DNA of 5,602 nt from CAWEHQ01 sp051001995 (lineage in GTDB: Bacteria > Actinomycetota > Thermoleophilia > Solirubrobacterales > Thermoleophilaceae): NCBI GenBank assembly GCA_051001995.1, contig JBPCMT010000212.1:1-5602 (forward strand), written 5' to 3'. Positions 1 to 5,602 of this stretch are shown piece by piece. Numbering within the stretch: position 1 is the stretch's first letter; the number at the start of each line of letters is the position of its first letter. A program made the translations under genes and the position numbers. Below the pieces are notes generated by a model, which saw nothing but the letters and a program-made list of their open reading frames with translations, was not told the DNA's origin and did no database searches.

Positions 1-323
1 ACTGCGCCGTCGGGGCCGACCTCGGTACCGGCCCGCGGCCGATCGCGGGCGCTGAGAACCACGACTGCCCCACCCTCCTCTGCTCCCGCCCCGAGCCGCT
101 CGGGCGCGTGATCCGCGGCCACGGCAACAACGGCGGCGACGGCACGGAGGGCGTCCGCCGGCGCAACGTGATCGGCACCTACCTGCACGGACCGCTGCTA
201 CCAAAGAACGTCTGGCTGGCGGACCGCCTGATCGAGCTCGCGCTCGGCGTCGAGCTCGAGCCGCTCGACGACGCGATGGAGGACGCCGCGCACGCGAGCG
301 CGCGACGGGCAGCGGGCGTGTAG
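1..323 (+). CDS. gatD: Lipid II isoglutaminyl synthase, glutamine amidotransferase subunit GatD (C-terminal fragment)
   Basis: The first complete codon is at base 3 and the frame is open to the TAG at 321-323, giving the last 106 residues of a protein cut by the left edge. The segment GHGNNGGDGTEG followed by GTYLHGPLLPKN is the C-terminal signature of the class I (CobB/CobQ-like) glutamine amidotransferases that pair with MurT. The His in YLHG (codon 186-188) should be the triad histidine; the nucleophile cysteine would lie upstream, outside the window. In the family, GatD releases ammonia from glutamine, and MurT uses it with ATP to amidate the alpha-carboxyl of D-Glu in lipid II at the inner face of the membrane. 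GatD proteins are usually about 240-260 residues, so over half is missing. MurT is expected just upstream. Residues encoded at about 48-95 fit the family poorly (GAENHDCPT where I expect GFENHxGRT), possibly from sequence error near the edge. A cobyric-acid-synthase-like amidotransferase is the less likely alternative. Confidence 0.88.
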   Translation, partial: CAVGADLGTGPRPIAGAENHDCPTLLCSRPEPLGRVIRGHGNNGGDGTEGVRRRNVIGTYLHGPLLPKNVWLADRLIELALGVELEPLDDAMEDAAHASARRAAGV

Positions 324-352
324 GGCGGCCCACGCCGTAGCCGGGCCGAACC
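323..352. terminator. Possible bidirectional terminator hairpin between convergent genes
   Basis: The 31-bp gap between the gatD stop and the dut stop contains an inverted repeat, CGGCCC (326-331) and GGGCCG (343-348), with an 11-nt loop. Two further G-C pairs (324-325 with 351-352) are possible across an AA bulge. There is no T-run on either strand, so this is not a classical intrinsic terminator. GC-rich actinobacteria often have hairpins of this kind between converging genes, and the position fits. In sequence this GC-rich, a 6-bp repeat can also arise by chance. Confidence 0.3.
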
Positions 353-354
353 GC

Positions 355-786
355 CTACCGCCCGGTGGACCCGAAGCCGCCGCCCCCCCGGCTCGTGGCC
401 TCGAGCGACGGCTCCTCGCGCAGCTCGGGCACCTCCACGCGTACGACCATCAGCTGCGCGATCCGATCCCCGGCCGCGATCGCGAACGGCTCCGAGCGAT
501 CGGTGTTGAGCAGCAGCACGCGCAGCTCGCCGCGGTATCCGGAGTCGATCAACCCGGGCGCGTTCACGAGCGCGATCCCGTGGCGAGCCGCCAGACCGGA
601 CCGTGCGAGCACGAGGCCGGCGTGGCCCGGCGGGATCGCCACCGCGATGCCCGTCCCCACCGATGCGCGCGCCCCTGGCACGAGCGTTACATCCTCGGCG
701 GCGTGGAGGTCGTAGCCGGCGTCGTCCTCGTGCGCCCGCGACGGCGGGCGAGCGGACTCGCTGAGACGGGAGAAGGCGAGCGTCAA
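355..786 (-). CDS. dut: Deoxyuridine 5'-triphosphate nucleotidohydrolase (dUTPase)
   Basis: This 143-residue protein matches the length and all five motifs of the homotrimeric dUTPase family: AGYDLHA (23-29), ARSGLA (61-66), GLIDSGYRGE (78-87, with D81 as the expected catalytic Asp), GDRIAQL (106-112) and the P-loop-like C-terminal arm RGGGGFGSTG (133-142). It hydrolyses dUTP to dUMP and pyrophosphate with Mg2+ in the cytoplasm, which keeps uracil out of DNA and feeds thymidylate synthesis. The start is a TTG at 784-786, the only ATG/GTG/TTG in frame ahead of motif 1. It overlaps the hflX TGA stop as TTGA. No Shine-Dalgarno sequence is visible, so translation is probably coupled to hflX. It is the last gene of the minus-strand run and converges on gatD. 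The function is secure; the start is slightly less so because it is non-ATG. Confidence 0.97.
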   Translation of the reverse strand: MTLAFSRLSESARPPSRAHEDDAGYDLHAAEDVTLVPGARASVGTGIAVAIPPGHAGLVLARSGLAARHGIALVNAPGLIDSGYRGELRVLLLNTDRSEPFAIAAGDRIAQLMVVRVEVPELREEPSLEATSRGGGGFGSTGR

Positions 787-2102
787 CCGGCGTCGGCGCC
801 GTTGCGGGCGAAGCGCTCGAAGCGAGGCGCGACGCCCGCCGGCACCCGCGCCCGAACGCGTACCCCTTCTGGGGTGTCCTCGCGCTCGAGCTCGCCGGCC
901 ACGTCGTGGAGCTCGGAGAGGCGCCCGCCCTCCTCGTAGGGCACGAGCAGGTCCATCGGCCGCAGCGCCCGCAGGAAGCGTGCCTCGATCTGCTCGCGCA
1001 GCTCGTCCAGACCTTCCCCCGACGCGGCCGATACCTGCACGGCGCGCGGGTGGCGGTGAGCGAGCTCGGCGCGGCGCTCCGCGCTCAGGCGGTCGACCTT
1101 GTTGAGCGCGAGGAGGCGTGGCCGCTCCGCCGCGCCGACCTCGGTGAGAACCTCGTCCACCGCCGCGAGCATCGCGGCGAGCTCGTCTTCCTCGACCGCG
1201 GCGTCCGCCACGTGGACGATCAGGTCGGCCTCCATCGCCTCCTCGAGGGTGGCGGCGAACGCTTCGACGAGCTGGTGGGGAAGCTTGCGGATGAAGCCGA
1301 CGGTGTCGGTAGCGAGATAGGTCCGGCCGGCGATCTCGAACGACCGCGTGGCTGGGTCCAGCGTGTGGAACAAGCGATCTGCCACGTCGGCGTCGGCGCC
1401 CGTCAGCGCGCCGAGCAGCGTTGACTTGCCGGCGTTCGTGTAGCCGGCGAGCGCGACCGTCGGGAGGCTCGCGCGCTCGCGCTCGCGACGCATCACGCGC
1501 CGATTGGCGCTCGTGCGCTCAAGCCGGCGCTTGAGCTGCGCGATGCGGTCACGGGCGAGCCGACGGTCGGTCTCGATCTGCGTCTCGCCCGGACCGCGCG
1601 TGCCGATCCCGCCCTCGCCCCGGCCGGCGCCGAGCCGCTCGAGGTGCGTCCACAGCCCGCGCATGCGCGCGAGGTTGTACTCGAGCTGGGCGAGCTCGAC
1701 CTGGAGCTTGCCCTCGGCGCTGTTGGCATGGTCGGCGAAGATGTCGAGGATGACGGCGGTGCGGTCGATCACCGGCACGCAGACCTCCTGCTCGATGTTG
1801 CGCTCCTGGCGCGGCAGCAGCTCGTCGTCGCAGGCGATCAGGTTGGCGCCGGAGGCCTTCACCGCCTCCTTCAGCTCGTCGAGCTTGCCGCGCCCGATGT
1901 AGCGGTCGGGATCCGGCCGTGGACGGCGCTGTGAGAGCTCGCCGGCCACGGCGACGCCGGCGGTCCGCAGCAACTCGCGCAGCTCCGCGAGGTCCGCCTC
2001 GCCGGGGGTCGCGGCCACGCACAGCGCACGCTGGCGCGCGCGGGGGTTGCGAACCCCCTCGCCGTAGCGGCTCTCATCCGCGCGTCCGTCGCCTCGCTGC
2101 AT
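783..2102 (-). CDS. hflX: Ribosome-associated GTPase HflX
   Basis: The protein is 439 residues from the ATG at 2100-2102, against about 426 in E. coli HflX. The N-terminal HflX domain includes YIGRGKLDEL and IDRTAVILDIF. A coiled linker follows, with the family signature GTRGPGETQIETDRR near residues 167-181. The GTPase domain then shows G1 GYTNAGKST (220-228), a G2 Thr in FHTLDP (T247), G3 DTVGF (266-270), G4 NKVD (334-337) and G5 SAASG (358-362). HflX binds the 50S subunit and in studied bacteria splits or rescues stalled or heat-damaged ribosomes. An in-frame GTG at 2165 would add 21 residues, but that stretch uses TTA, CTA, TTG and CTT leucine codons, unlike the rest of the gene, and has no family resemblance, so I prefer the ATG. 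Neither start has a clear Shine-Dalgarno sequence. The stop overlaps the dut start by 4 bp. The 108-bp gap after dapL is the largest in the cluster. Confidence 0.96.
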   Translation of the reverse strand: MQRGDGRADESRYGEGVRNPRARQRALCVAATPGEADLAELRELLRTAGVAVAGELSQRRPRPDPDRYIGRGKLDELKEAVKASGANLIACDDELLPRQERNIEQEVCVPVIDRTAVILDIFADHANSAEGKLQVELAQLEYNLARMRGLWTHLERLGAGRGEGGIGTRGPGETQIETDRRLARDRIAQLKRRLERTSANRRVMRRERERASLPTVALAGYTNAGKSTLLGALTGADADVADRLFHTLDPATRSFEIAGRTYLATDTVGFIRKLPHQLVEAFAATLEEAMEADLIVHVADAAVEEDELAAMLAAVDEVLTEVGAAERPRLLALNKVDRLSAERRAELAHRHPRAVQVSAASGEGLDELREQIEARFLRALRPMDLLVPYEEGGRLSELHDVAGELEREDTPEGVRVRARVPAGVAPRFERFARNGADAG

Positions 2103-2210
2103 CCCGGTCAAGTCTAGGAGCCGCGCCGAGCGAAGGCGGGACGAGCTCTGCCCCGTTAAGCACACCCCCCTCGTGCGCAGATCGCCAAAGTTCGCCGCGA
2201 CGACGAGGGA
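2103..2210 (-). other. dapL-hflX intergenic region with an inverted repeat
   Basis: This is the only sizeable non-coding gap inside the minus-strand cluster. Just beyond the dapL stop is a perfect 7-bp inverted repeat, CCCTCGT (2168-2174) and ACGAGGG (2203-2209), with a 28-nt loop and no following T-run. It could be a weak terminator or attenuating hairpin, or chance. A TAGACT hexamer (2111-2116, minus strand) lies 8 nt before the hflX ATG and resembles an actinobacterial -10 element, but no matching -35 is seen at 16-18 bp. An internal promoter for hflX-dut is plausible and unproven. Confidence 0.3.
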
Positions 2211-3374
2211 CTAGCCCCCGAGGCTCGATCGCAGCCGCTCGACTGCCTCGACCAACCGCTCGTCGGCGATCGTCAGCGAGATCCGGAAAAAGCCCTCGCC
2301 GTTGGGCCCGTAGGCACTCCCGGGCGACAGCACGACCCCCGACTCCTCCAGCACGTGCTCGCAGTACGAGGCGGACGTGTGGCCGGCGGGCACGGGCGCC
2401 CAGACGTAGATCGTGCCCTTCGGCGGCGTCACCTCCACCCCCACCTCGCGCAGCGCGCCGCAGACCAGGTCGCGCCGGCGCTCATAGACCGCGCTCATCC
2501 TCCGCGCGTCCTCGTCGCCGTGGTCCAGCGCCGCCGCCGCGGCGAGCTGCACCGCCTCGAACATCCCCGAGTCGATGTTGGTCTTGAGCCGCCAGTAGGC
2601 CTCGACAGCCTCGGCGTTGCCGACGATCGCCGCGGTGCGCCAGCAGGTCCTGTTGTAGCCCTTCGAGAGCGAGAGGACCTCGACGCCGACCTCCTTGGCG
2701 CCGGGCGTGGCGAGGAAGCTCGGCGCGACGTACCCGTCGAAGGTCGTCTCCGTGTAGGACGCGTCGTGGACGACCAGCACTTCGTGCCGGCGCGCGAACT
2801 CCACGGCGCGCTCGAAGAGGCCGTCCGGGACGACCGCCCCCGTCGGGTTGTTCGGGTAGTTCAGGTACAGCAGCCGGGCGCGCTCGCGGTCGCCGTCCGC
2901 CACCGCGTCGAGGTCGGGCGCGAAGCCGCGCTCGGGCACCAGCGGCAGCAGGACCGCCTCGGCGCCGGCCAGCAGCGGGCCGCCCGTGTACACGGGGTAC
3001 CCGGGGTCCGCGGCCAGCGCCGCGTCGCCGGGGTCGAGGAAGGCCAGGTTGAGGTTGAAGACGCACTCCTTCGCCCCAAGCGCGGGCACGACCTCGCGCT
3101 CGGGGTCCAGCTCGACTCCGAAACGGCGCGCGTAGAAGGCGCGCACCGCCTCGCGGAAGTCGGGCCGGCCGCGGTTCGACGGGTACCTGTGGGTGGCCGG
3201 ATCGCTCGCGGCCTTGGCCAGCGCGTCGATCACCACCTGCGGCGTCGGAGTGTCCGGGTCGCCGATCCCGAGGCTGATGACGTCGACCCCCTGCGCGGTC
3301 TTCTCGGCGATCTTTCGCTCGAGCTCGGCGAAGAGGTACGGCGGGATCCGCTCGAGGCGCTGCGAGTGTCTCAT
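2211..3374 (-). CDS. dapL: LL-diaminopimelate aminotransferase (DapL, class 2-like)
   Basis: This is a 387-residue class I/II (fold type I) PLP aminotransferase. Recognisable parts are the N-terminal RLERIPPYLF and SLGIGDPDTPTP (34-45), HRYPS (62-66), DPGYPVY (123-129), NYPNNPTG (172-179), D204 and Y207 for the PLP pyridine and phenol contacts, the Schiff-base lysine K238 in SLSK, R246, and the carboxylate-binding R364 in FFRISLT. The pattern fits DapL, which converts tetrahydrodipicolinate plus glutamate to LL-2,6-diaminopimelate plus 2-oxoglutarate and bypasses the succinylase branch of lysine synthesis. The direct link to dapF supports this over a generic aspartate or alanine aminotransferase. 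The ATG at 3372-3374 forms ATGA with the dapF stop and is preceded by a strong ribosome binding site. The same frame stays open to 4211, but that part only shadows dapF. An oddity is NRTCWR (241-246) after the PLP lysine, where relatives usually read NMTGWR. Confidence 0.93.
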   Translation of the reverse strand: MRHSQRLERIPPYLFAELERKIAEKTAQGVDVISLGIGDPDTPTPQVVIDALAKAASDPATHRYPSNRGRPDFREAVRAFYARRFGVELDPEREVVPALGAKECVFNLNLAFLDPGDAALAADPGYPVYTGGPLLAGAEAVLLPLVPERGFAPDLDAVADGDRERARLLYLNYPNNPTGAVVPDGLFERAVEFARRHEVLVVHDASYTETTFDGYVAPSFLATPGAKEVGVEVLSLSKGYNRTCWRTAAIVGNAEAVEAYWRLKTNIDSGMFEAVQLAAAAALDHGDEDARRMSAVYERRRDLVCGALREVGVEVTPPKGTIYVWAPVPAGHTSASYCEHVLEESGVVLSPGSAYGPNGEGFFRISLTIADERLVEAVERLRSSLGG

Positions 3375-4225
3375 CCGGCTCCTCCCTGGTCGCGTAGCTC
3401 GGCGACGAGCTCGGGTGCGAGCTCGCCGCTGAAGACCGGCACGGCCCAGCCGGTGAGGCTCACTGCGAGGTCGTCCGCCACCGCCACCTCGAGGTCGCCG
3501 CCTTCGAGGTGAACCGTGACCGGGCTGCGCGCACCGCGCAGTACAGCCGCGATCGCCGCGCCGCTGGCACCGGTGCCCGAGGACTGCGTCTCTCCCACTC
3601 CCCGCTCGAAGATCCGCGCCGTGACCTCCGCGTCGGTGTCGCGACGCCAGAAGGAGACGTTCGAGCGGTTCGGAAACAGCTCGTGGCGCTCGATCGGGGT
3701 GCCGTAGCGCGAAAGATCGAGATCCTCGAGGCCGTCCGCGACCTCGATCGCGCACTGCGGGTTGCCGACCTGTACGTGCTGGAACTCGAACGCGCGATCG
3801 TAGGCGGTCAGCTCCCCCTTGCCGTCGTCGGCACCTGAGGGGAAGTCGGGCGAGGCGAGGCGAGCCCTTCCCATGGCGACCGTGCAGGTGCTCTCCCCGG
3901 TGATGCACGGCCGCAGCCGCCCGGCGGCGGTCTCGATCTCGAACTCGTCCTCCTGCGTCCAGCCGCGCCGGCGCAGATAGAGCACAGCCTGCCGGGCCCC
4001 GTTGCCCGACACCTCGGCCTCCGAGCCATCCGGGTTGAAGATGCGAAGCGCCGCGACGAGCTCCCGGCCGAGTGGCCGCGAGAGCACGAGGACCCCGTCC
4101 GACCCGACGCCCGTGTGCGGCGCGCACAGACGCCTGACGCGTGCCGGGCTCAAATCGAAGGGGAGCTCCGCCGCCTCGACGATGACATAGTCGTTGCCCA
4201 GCGCCTGCCACTTCTCGAATCGCAT
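3371..4225 (-). CDS. dapF: Diaminopimelate epimerase family protein (DapF) with Ser in place of both catalytic Cys
   Basis: This 284-residue protein has the usual DapF length (about 270-290) and two-domain pseudo-symmetric layout. Kept features include the N-terminal ALGNDYV (N11), FNPDGSEAE (N64), SGNGAR (73-78), VGNPQC (N155), RSNVSF (N189), and ERGVGET with E207 and R208 followed by SSGTGAS. DapF interconverts LL- and meso-diaminopimelate without a cofactor, using two cysteines as base and acid. Here the positions equivalent to Cys73 and Cys217 of the H. influenzae enzyme are S73 (codon 4007-4009) and S216 (codon 3578-3580), both TCG. The usual His after GNP is Gln157. Being next to dapL argues strongly that it handles diaminopimelate, but the chemistry must differ from the classical two-thiol mechanism, or this is a functional serine clade. 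The ATG lies 9 bp after the miaA stop without a clear Shine-Dalgarno sequence, suggesting coupling. The family is certain; the exact activity is less so. Confidence 0.9.
   Translation of the reverse strand: MRFEKWQALGNDYVIVEAAELPFDLSPARVRRLCAPHTGVGSDGVLVLSRPLGRELVAALRIFNPDGSEAEVSGNGARQAVLYLRRRGWTQEDEFEIETAAGRLRPCITGESTCTVAMGRARLASPDFPSGADDGKGELTAYDRAFEFQHVQVGNPQCAIEVADGLEDLDLSRYGTPIERHELFPNRSNVSFWRRDTDAEVTARIFERGVGETQSSGTGASGAAIAAVLRGARSPVTVHLEGGDLEVAVADDLAVSLTGWAVPVFSGELAPELVAELRDQGGAG
3379..3387 (-). promoter_or_regulatory. Strong ribosome binding site for dapL inside dapF
   Basis: On the minus strand this reads AGGGAGGAG, ending 4 nt before the dapL ATG. It lies within the last codons of dapF. 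Together with the ATGA stop/start overlap it fixes the dapL start and rules out the long in-frame extension upstream. It also suggests that dapL can recruit ribosomes directly as well as by coupling. Confidence 0.8.
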
Positions 4226-4234
4226 GGCGGGAAA

Positions 4235-5206
4235 CTAGCTCGTGGGGTTGGCGCGGGCGAGGCCGGAGGGTCGCGCGAAGTCGTCAAGCGAGGAAGCTTG
4301 AGTCGCGATCTCGCGTGCCACCTCGGCGGGCCGCCGGCCCGTCACGTCGATTGCCTGGAGCCCGCCCATCTTGCGCATCCAGGTGAGCTGTCGCTTGGCG
4401 TAGTTGCGCGTGCGCCGCTTCATCGCCTCGACGTCGCCGGCGAGGAGCTCGGCGTAGCCCAGCGCCTTGCGGGCGGTGCCCGACGCGCCGAGCGCCTCGG
4501 CGCGGCGGACCTCGTCGGCGGCTCCGCCCGCCACGATCGCGTCCACTCGGGCGTCGATCGCCCCGTACAAAGCCGCCCGCTCCATCACGAGGCCCGCCAG
4601 CCGCGTCGGGTGGCGCGTCTCGCCGCTCCATAGCTCCGAGCGCTCCCCGGACCCCGCCTCTCCCCCGCCGCCCTCGAGCAGCTCGAGCGCCCGCACGACC
4701 CGCTTTCCGTCCGTGGGCGCGATCTGATCCGCTCGCCGCGGCGAGCGCCGCGCGAGCTCGGCGTGCAGCGCGCCGAGGCCATCGGTCGCGAGCCGCGCCT
4801 CCAGTCGCTCGCGCACGCCGGGCGCCGGCGGGGGCTCCAGCGCGAGGTCCGTGAGAGCCGCGCGTAGGTAGAGGCCGGTGCCGCCGACCACGATCGGGCG
4901 ACGTCCGTCCGCGAGCGCCACGTCGATCTCGGCGTGCGCGAGGGGCATGAACGCGCCGACGGAGAAGGAGTCGGTCACCGGCACCACGCCGACCAGCCGA
5001 TGCTCCAGCCGCTCGCGCTCGGGTGCCGTCGGGGCGCCGGTCAGGCTCTCGAGCCCGGCGTAGACCTGGAGCGCGTCGGCGGAGACGGCGACGGGCCGCT
5101 CCCCGCGCGCGCGCAGCAGCTCGGCGAGCTCGATCGCCACCGCGGTCTTGCCGACCCCGGTCGGGCCGAAGATCGCGACCACCGCTGCATCTGTCCCGCC
5201 GACCAT
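4235..5206 (-). CDS. miaA: tRNA dimethylallyltransferase MiaA
   Basis: This 323-residue protein has the P-loop GPTGVGKT (14-21), the substrate-binding loop SADALQVY (42-49), VVGGTGLYLRA (106-116), KRVVRALEL (168-176) just before the insertion domain, RKALGY (246-251) and the C-terminal tRNA-contact motif NYAKRQLTWMRKM (268-280). MiaA transfers the dimethylallyl group from DMAPP to N6 of A37 in tRNAs reading codons that begin with U, giving i6A, the substrate of MiaB. Length and motif order are normal for the family. The usual Ser of the DSxQVY motif is Ala45. The ATG at 5204-5206 follows the miaB stop by 26 bp and has a GGGGAGG Shine-Dalgarno sequence (5220-5226, minus strand) 13 nt upstream, a little far. 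An ATG at 5190 is out of frame. The partner gene miaB lies directly upstream and dapF directly downstream. Confidence 0.97.
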   Translation of the reverse strand: MVGGTDAAVVAIFGPTGVGKTAVAIELAELLRARGERPVAVSADALQVYAGLESLTGAPTAPERERLEHRLVGVVPVTDSFSVGAFMPLAHAEIDVALADGRRPIVVGGTGLYLRAALTDLALEPPPAPGVRERLEARLATDGLGALHAELARRSPRRADQIAPTDGKRVVRALELLEGGGGEAGSGERSELWSGETRHPTRLAGLVMERAALYGAIDARVDAIVAGGAADEVRRAEALGASGTARKALGYAELLAGDVEAMKRRTRNYAKRQLTWMRKMGGLQAIDVTGRRPAEVAREIATQASSLDDFARPSGLARANPTS

Positions 5207-5232
5207 GCGACCGCCGCGGCCTCCCCGCCGGC

Positions 5233-5602
5233 TCAGGCCACGCGCGAGATGAGCGCCTCCTCGCCGGCGAGCGTCGTGCTCGTCGCCGAGGTGATCCCCA
5301 CGTCGGCCAGCTCTCCCGCTCGCGCGGCGCCGGTGAAGTTGACGGTCTTGTTGTGGCGCGTACGGCCGCGCAGGCGTGAGGGGTCGGTGCGCGAGGGGCC
5401 CTCGACCAGGACCTCCATGGTCCGCCCGACGAAGCGCTGCGAGCGTTCGGTCGCCCGACGCTGGACGAGGTCCACCAGGCGCTCCATGCGCTCACGCTTG
5501 ACGGCGTGCGGGACCTGGTCAGAGAGGTCCGCCACGGGGGTGTCCCCCCGCGGCCAGGAGAGGGAAAGGAAAGACAAAGCAGCCCCCACCCTCTCTCCCC
5601 CC
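5233..5602 (-). CDS. miaB: tRNA-2-methylthio-N6-dimethylallyladenosine synthase MiaB (C-terminal fragment)
   Basis: The frame is open through the right edge and ends at the TGA at 5233-5235, leaving the last 122 residues. The segment ERMERLVDLVQR followed by EVLVEGPS, GRTRHNKTVNF and the end of a beta-barrel TRAM domain is characteristic of MiaB. The radical-SAM CxxxCxxC and the N-terminal [4Fe-4S] cysteines lie upstream, outside the window. MiaB methylthiolates i6A37 in tRNA to ms2i6A37 using SAM and sacrificial sulfur from its second cluster. Its position just before miaA supports MiaB rather than RimO or MtaB, which share the fold, as does the RHNKTVNF signature. The outermost residues (encoded at about 5550-5602, reading SFLSLSWPRGDTP) fit poorly with the expected FTFxYSPRxGTP and sit in a low-complexity purine-rich stretch on the coding strand, so that edge may contain sequence errors. 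A GTG at 5587-5589 is internal and not the true start. Confidence 0.93.
   Translation of the reverse strand, partial: GGERVGAALSFLSLSWPRGDTPVADLSDQVPHAVKRERMERLVDLVQRRATERSQRFVGRTMEVLVEGPSRTDPSRLRGRTRHNKTVNFTGAARAGELADVGITSATSTTLAGEEALISRVA

Noticed and set aside
906..1424. Plus-strand open frame opposite the HflX GTPase domain
   Set aside because: It is antisense to conserved G-motifs and has no plausible domain; a GC-bias shadow.
2111..2116. TAGACT as a firm hflX promoter -10
   Set aside because: No -35-like hexamer at 16-18 bp spacing, so it is noted in the intergenic entry but not called as a promoter.
2355..3512. Long plus-strand open frame (385 codons) opposite dapL and dapF
   Set aside because: The translation is Arg/Val/Ala-rich and featureless, as expected of an antisense shadow in GC-rich coding DNA. 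The opposite strand carries clear enzyme motifs throughout.
3375..4211. In-frame upstream extension of dapL that would give a 666-residue protein
   Set aside because: It lies out of frame over dapF, is Arg/Gly/Ala-rich with no family resemblance, and the ATGA overlap plus ribosome binding site fix the dapL start at 3374.
4284..5495. Long minus-strand open frame (403 codons) across miaA and the end of miaB
   Set aside because: It is in a different frame from both clear genes, consists of Arg/Ala/Gly-rich low-complexity protein, and has no recognisable motif.
1..5602. CRISPR array, tRNA/rRNA gene, insertion sequence or attachment site
   Set aside because: No regularly spaced repeats, no cloverleaf-like segment, no transposase motif and no flanking terminal repeats were seen; nearly all bases are accounted for by housekeeping genes.

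Overview
This window is GC-rich (by eye about 70% G+C, not counted) and almost entirely coding. It looks like a chromosomal housekeeping block from an actinobacterium. The best guess is a deep-branching lineage such as Thermoleophilia/Solirubrobacterales: the order miaB-miaA-dapF-(x)-hflX matches the miaB/miaA/dapF/hflX neighbourhood I know from Mycobacterium and Streptomyces, but with an LL-diaminopimelate aminotransferase gene (dapL) placed between dapF and hflX. The taxonomic call is inference. No mobile element, CRISPR array, tRNA or rRNA was seen.

Layout. Bases 1-323 (+) hold the last 106 codons of a MurT-associated glutamine amidotransferase (GatD-like). A 31-bp convergent gap with a small GC-rich inverted repeat follows. 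Everything from 355 to the right edge is on the minus strand. In transcription order this is miaB (C-terminal part, cut by the right edge), miaA, dapF, dapL, hflX and dut. Spacing is tight: 26 bp (miaB-miaA), 9 bp (miaA-dapF), a 4-bp ATGA overlap (dapF-dapL), about 108 bp (dapL-hflX, the only sizeable gap) and a 4-bp TTGA overlap (hflX-dut). This reads as one operon whose main promoter lies upstream, outside the window, with a possible internal promoter before hflX.

How the genes work together. MiaA and MiaB make ms2i6A37 on tRNAs reading UNN codons. DapL and DapF are the last two steps of the one-step aminotransferase route to meso-diaminopimelate, used for lysine and peptidoglycan. GatD, facing them, would amidate D-glutamate in the same cell wall. 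HflX is a ribosome-associated GTPase. Dut removes dUTP and supplies dUMP.

The observation most worth following is that the DapF has serine at both positions where the family carries its two catalytic cysteines (residues 73 and 216). Both are TCG codons, two base changes away from any cysteine codon, while most other substrate-contact residues are kept. Second, DapL shows two unusual residues beside its PLP lysine. The outer stretch at each end of the window departs from family consensus in a way that suggests contig-end sequence error. The rest is ordinary, and I did not find a new multi-gene system.
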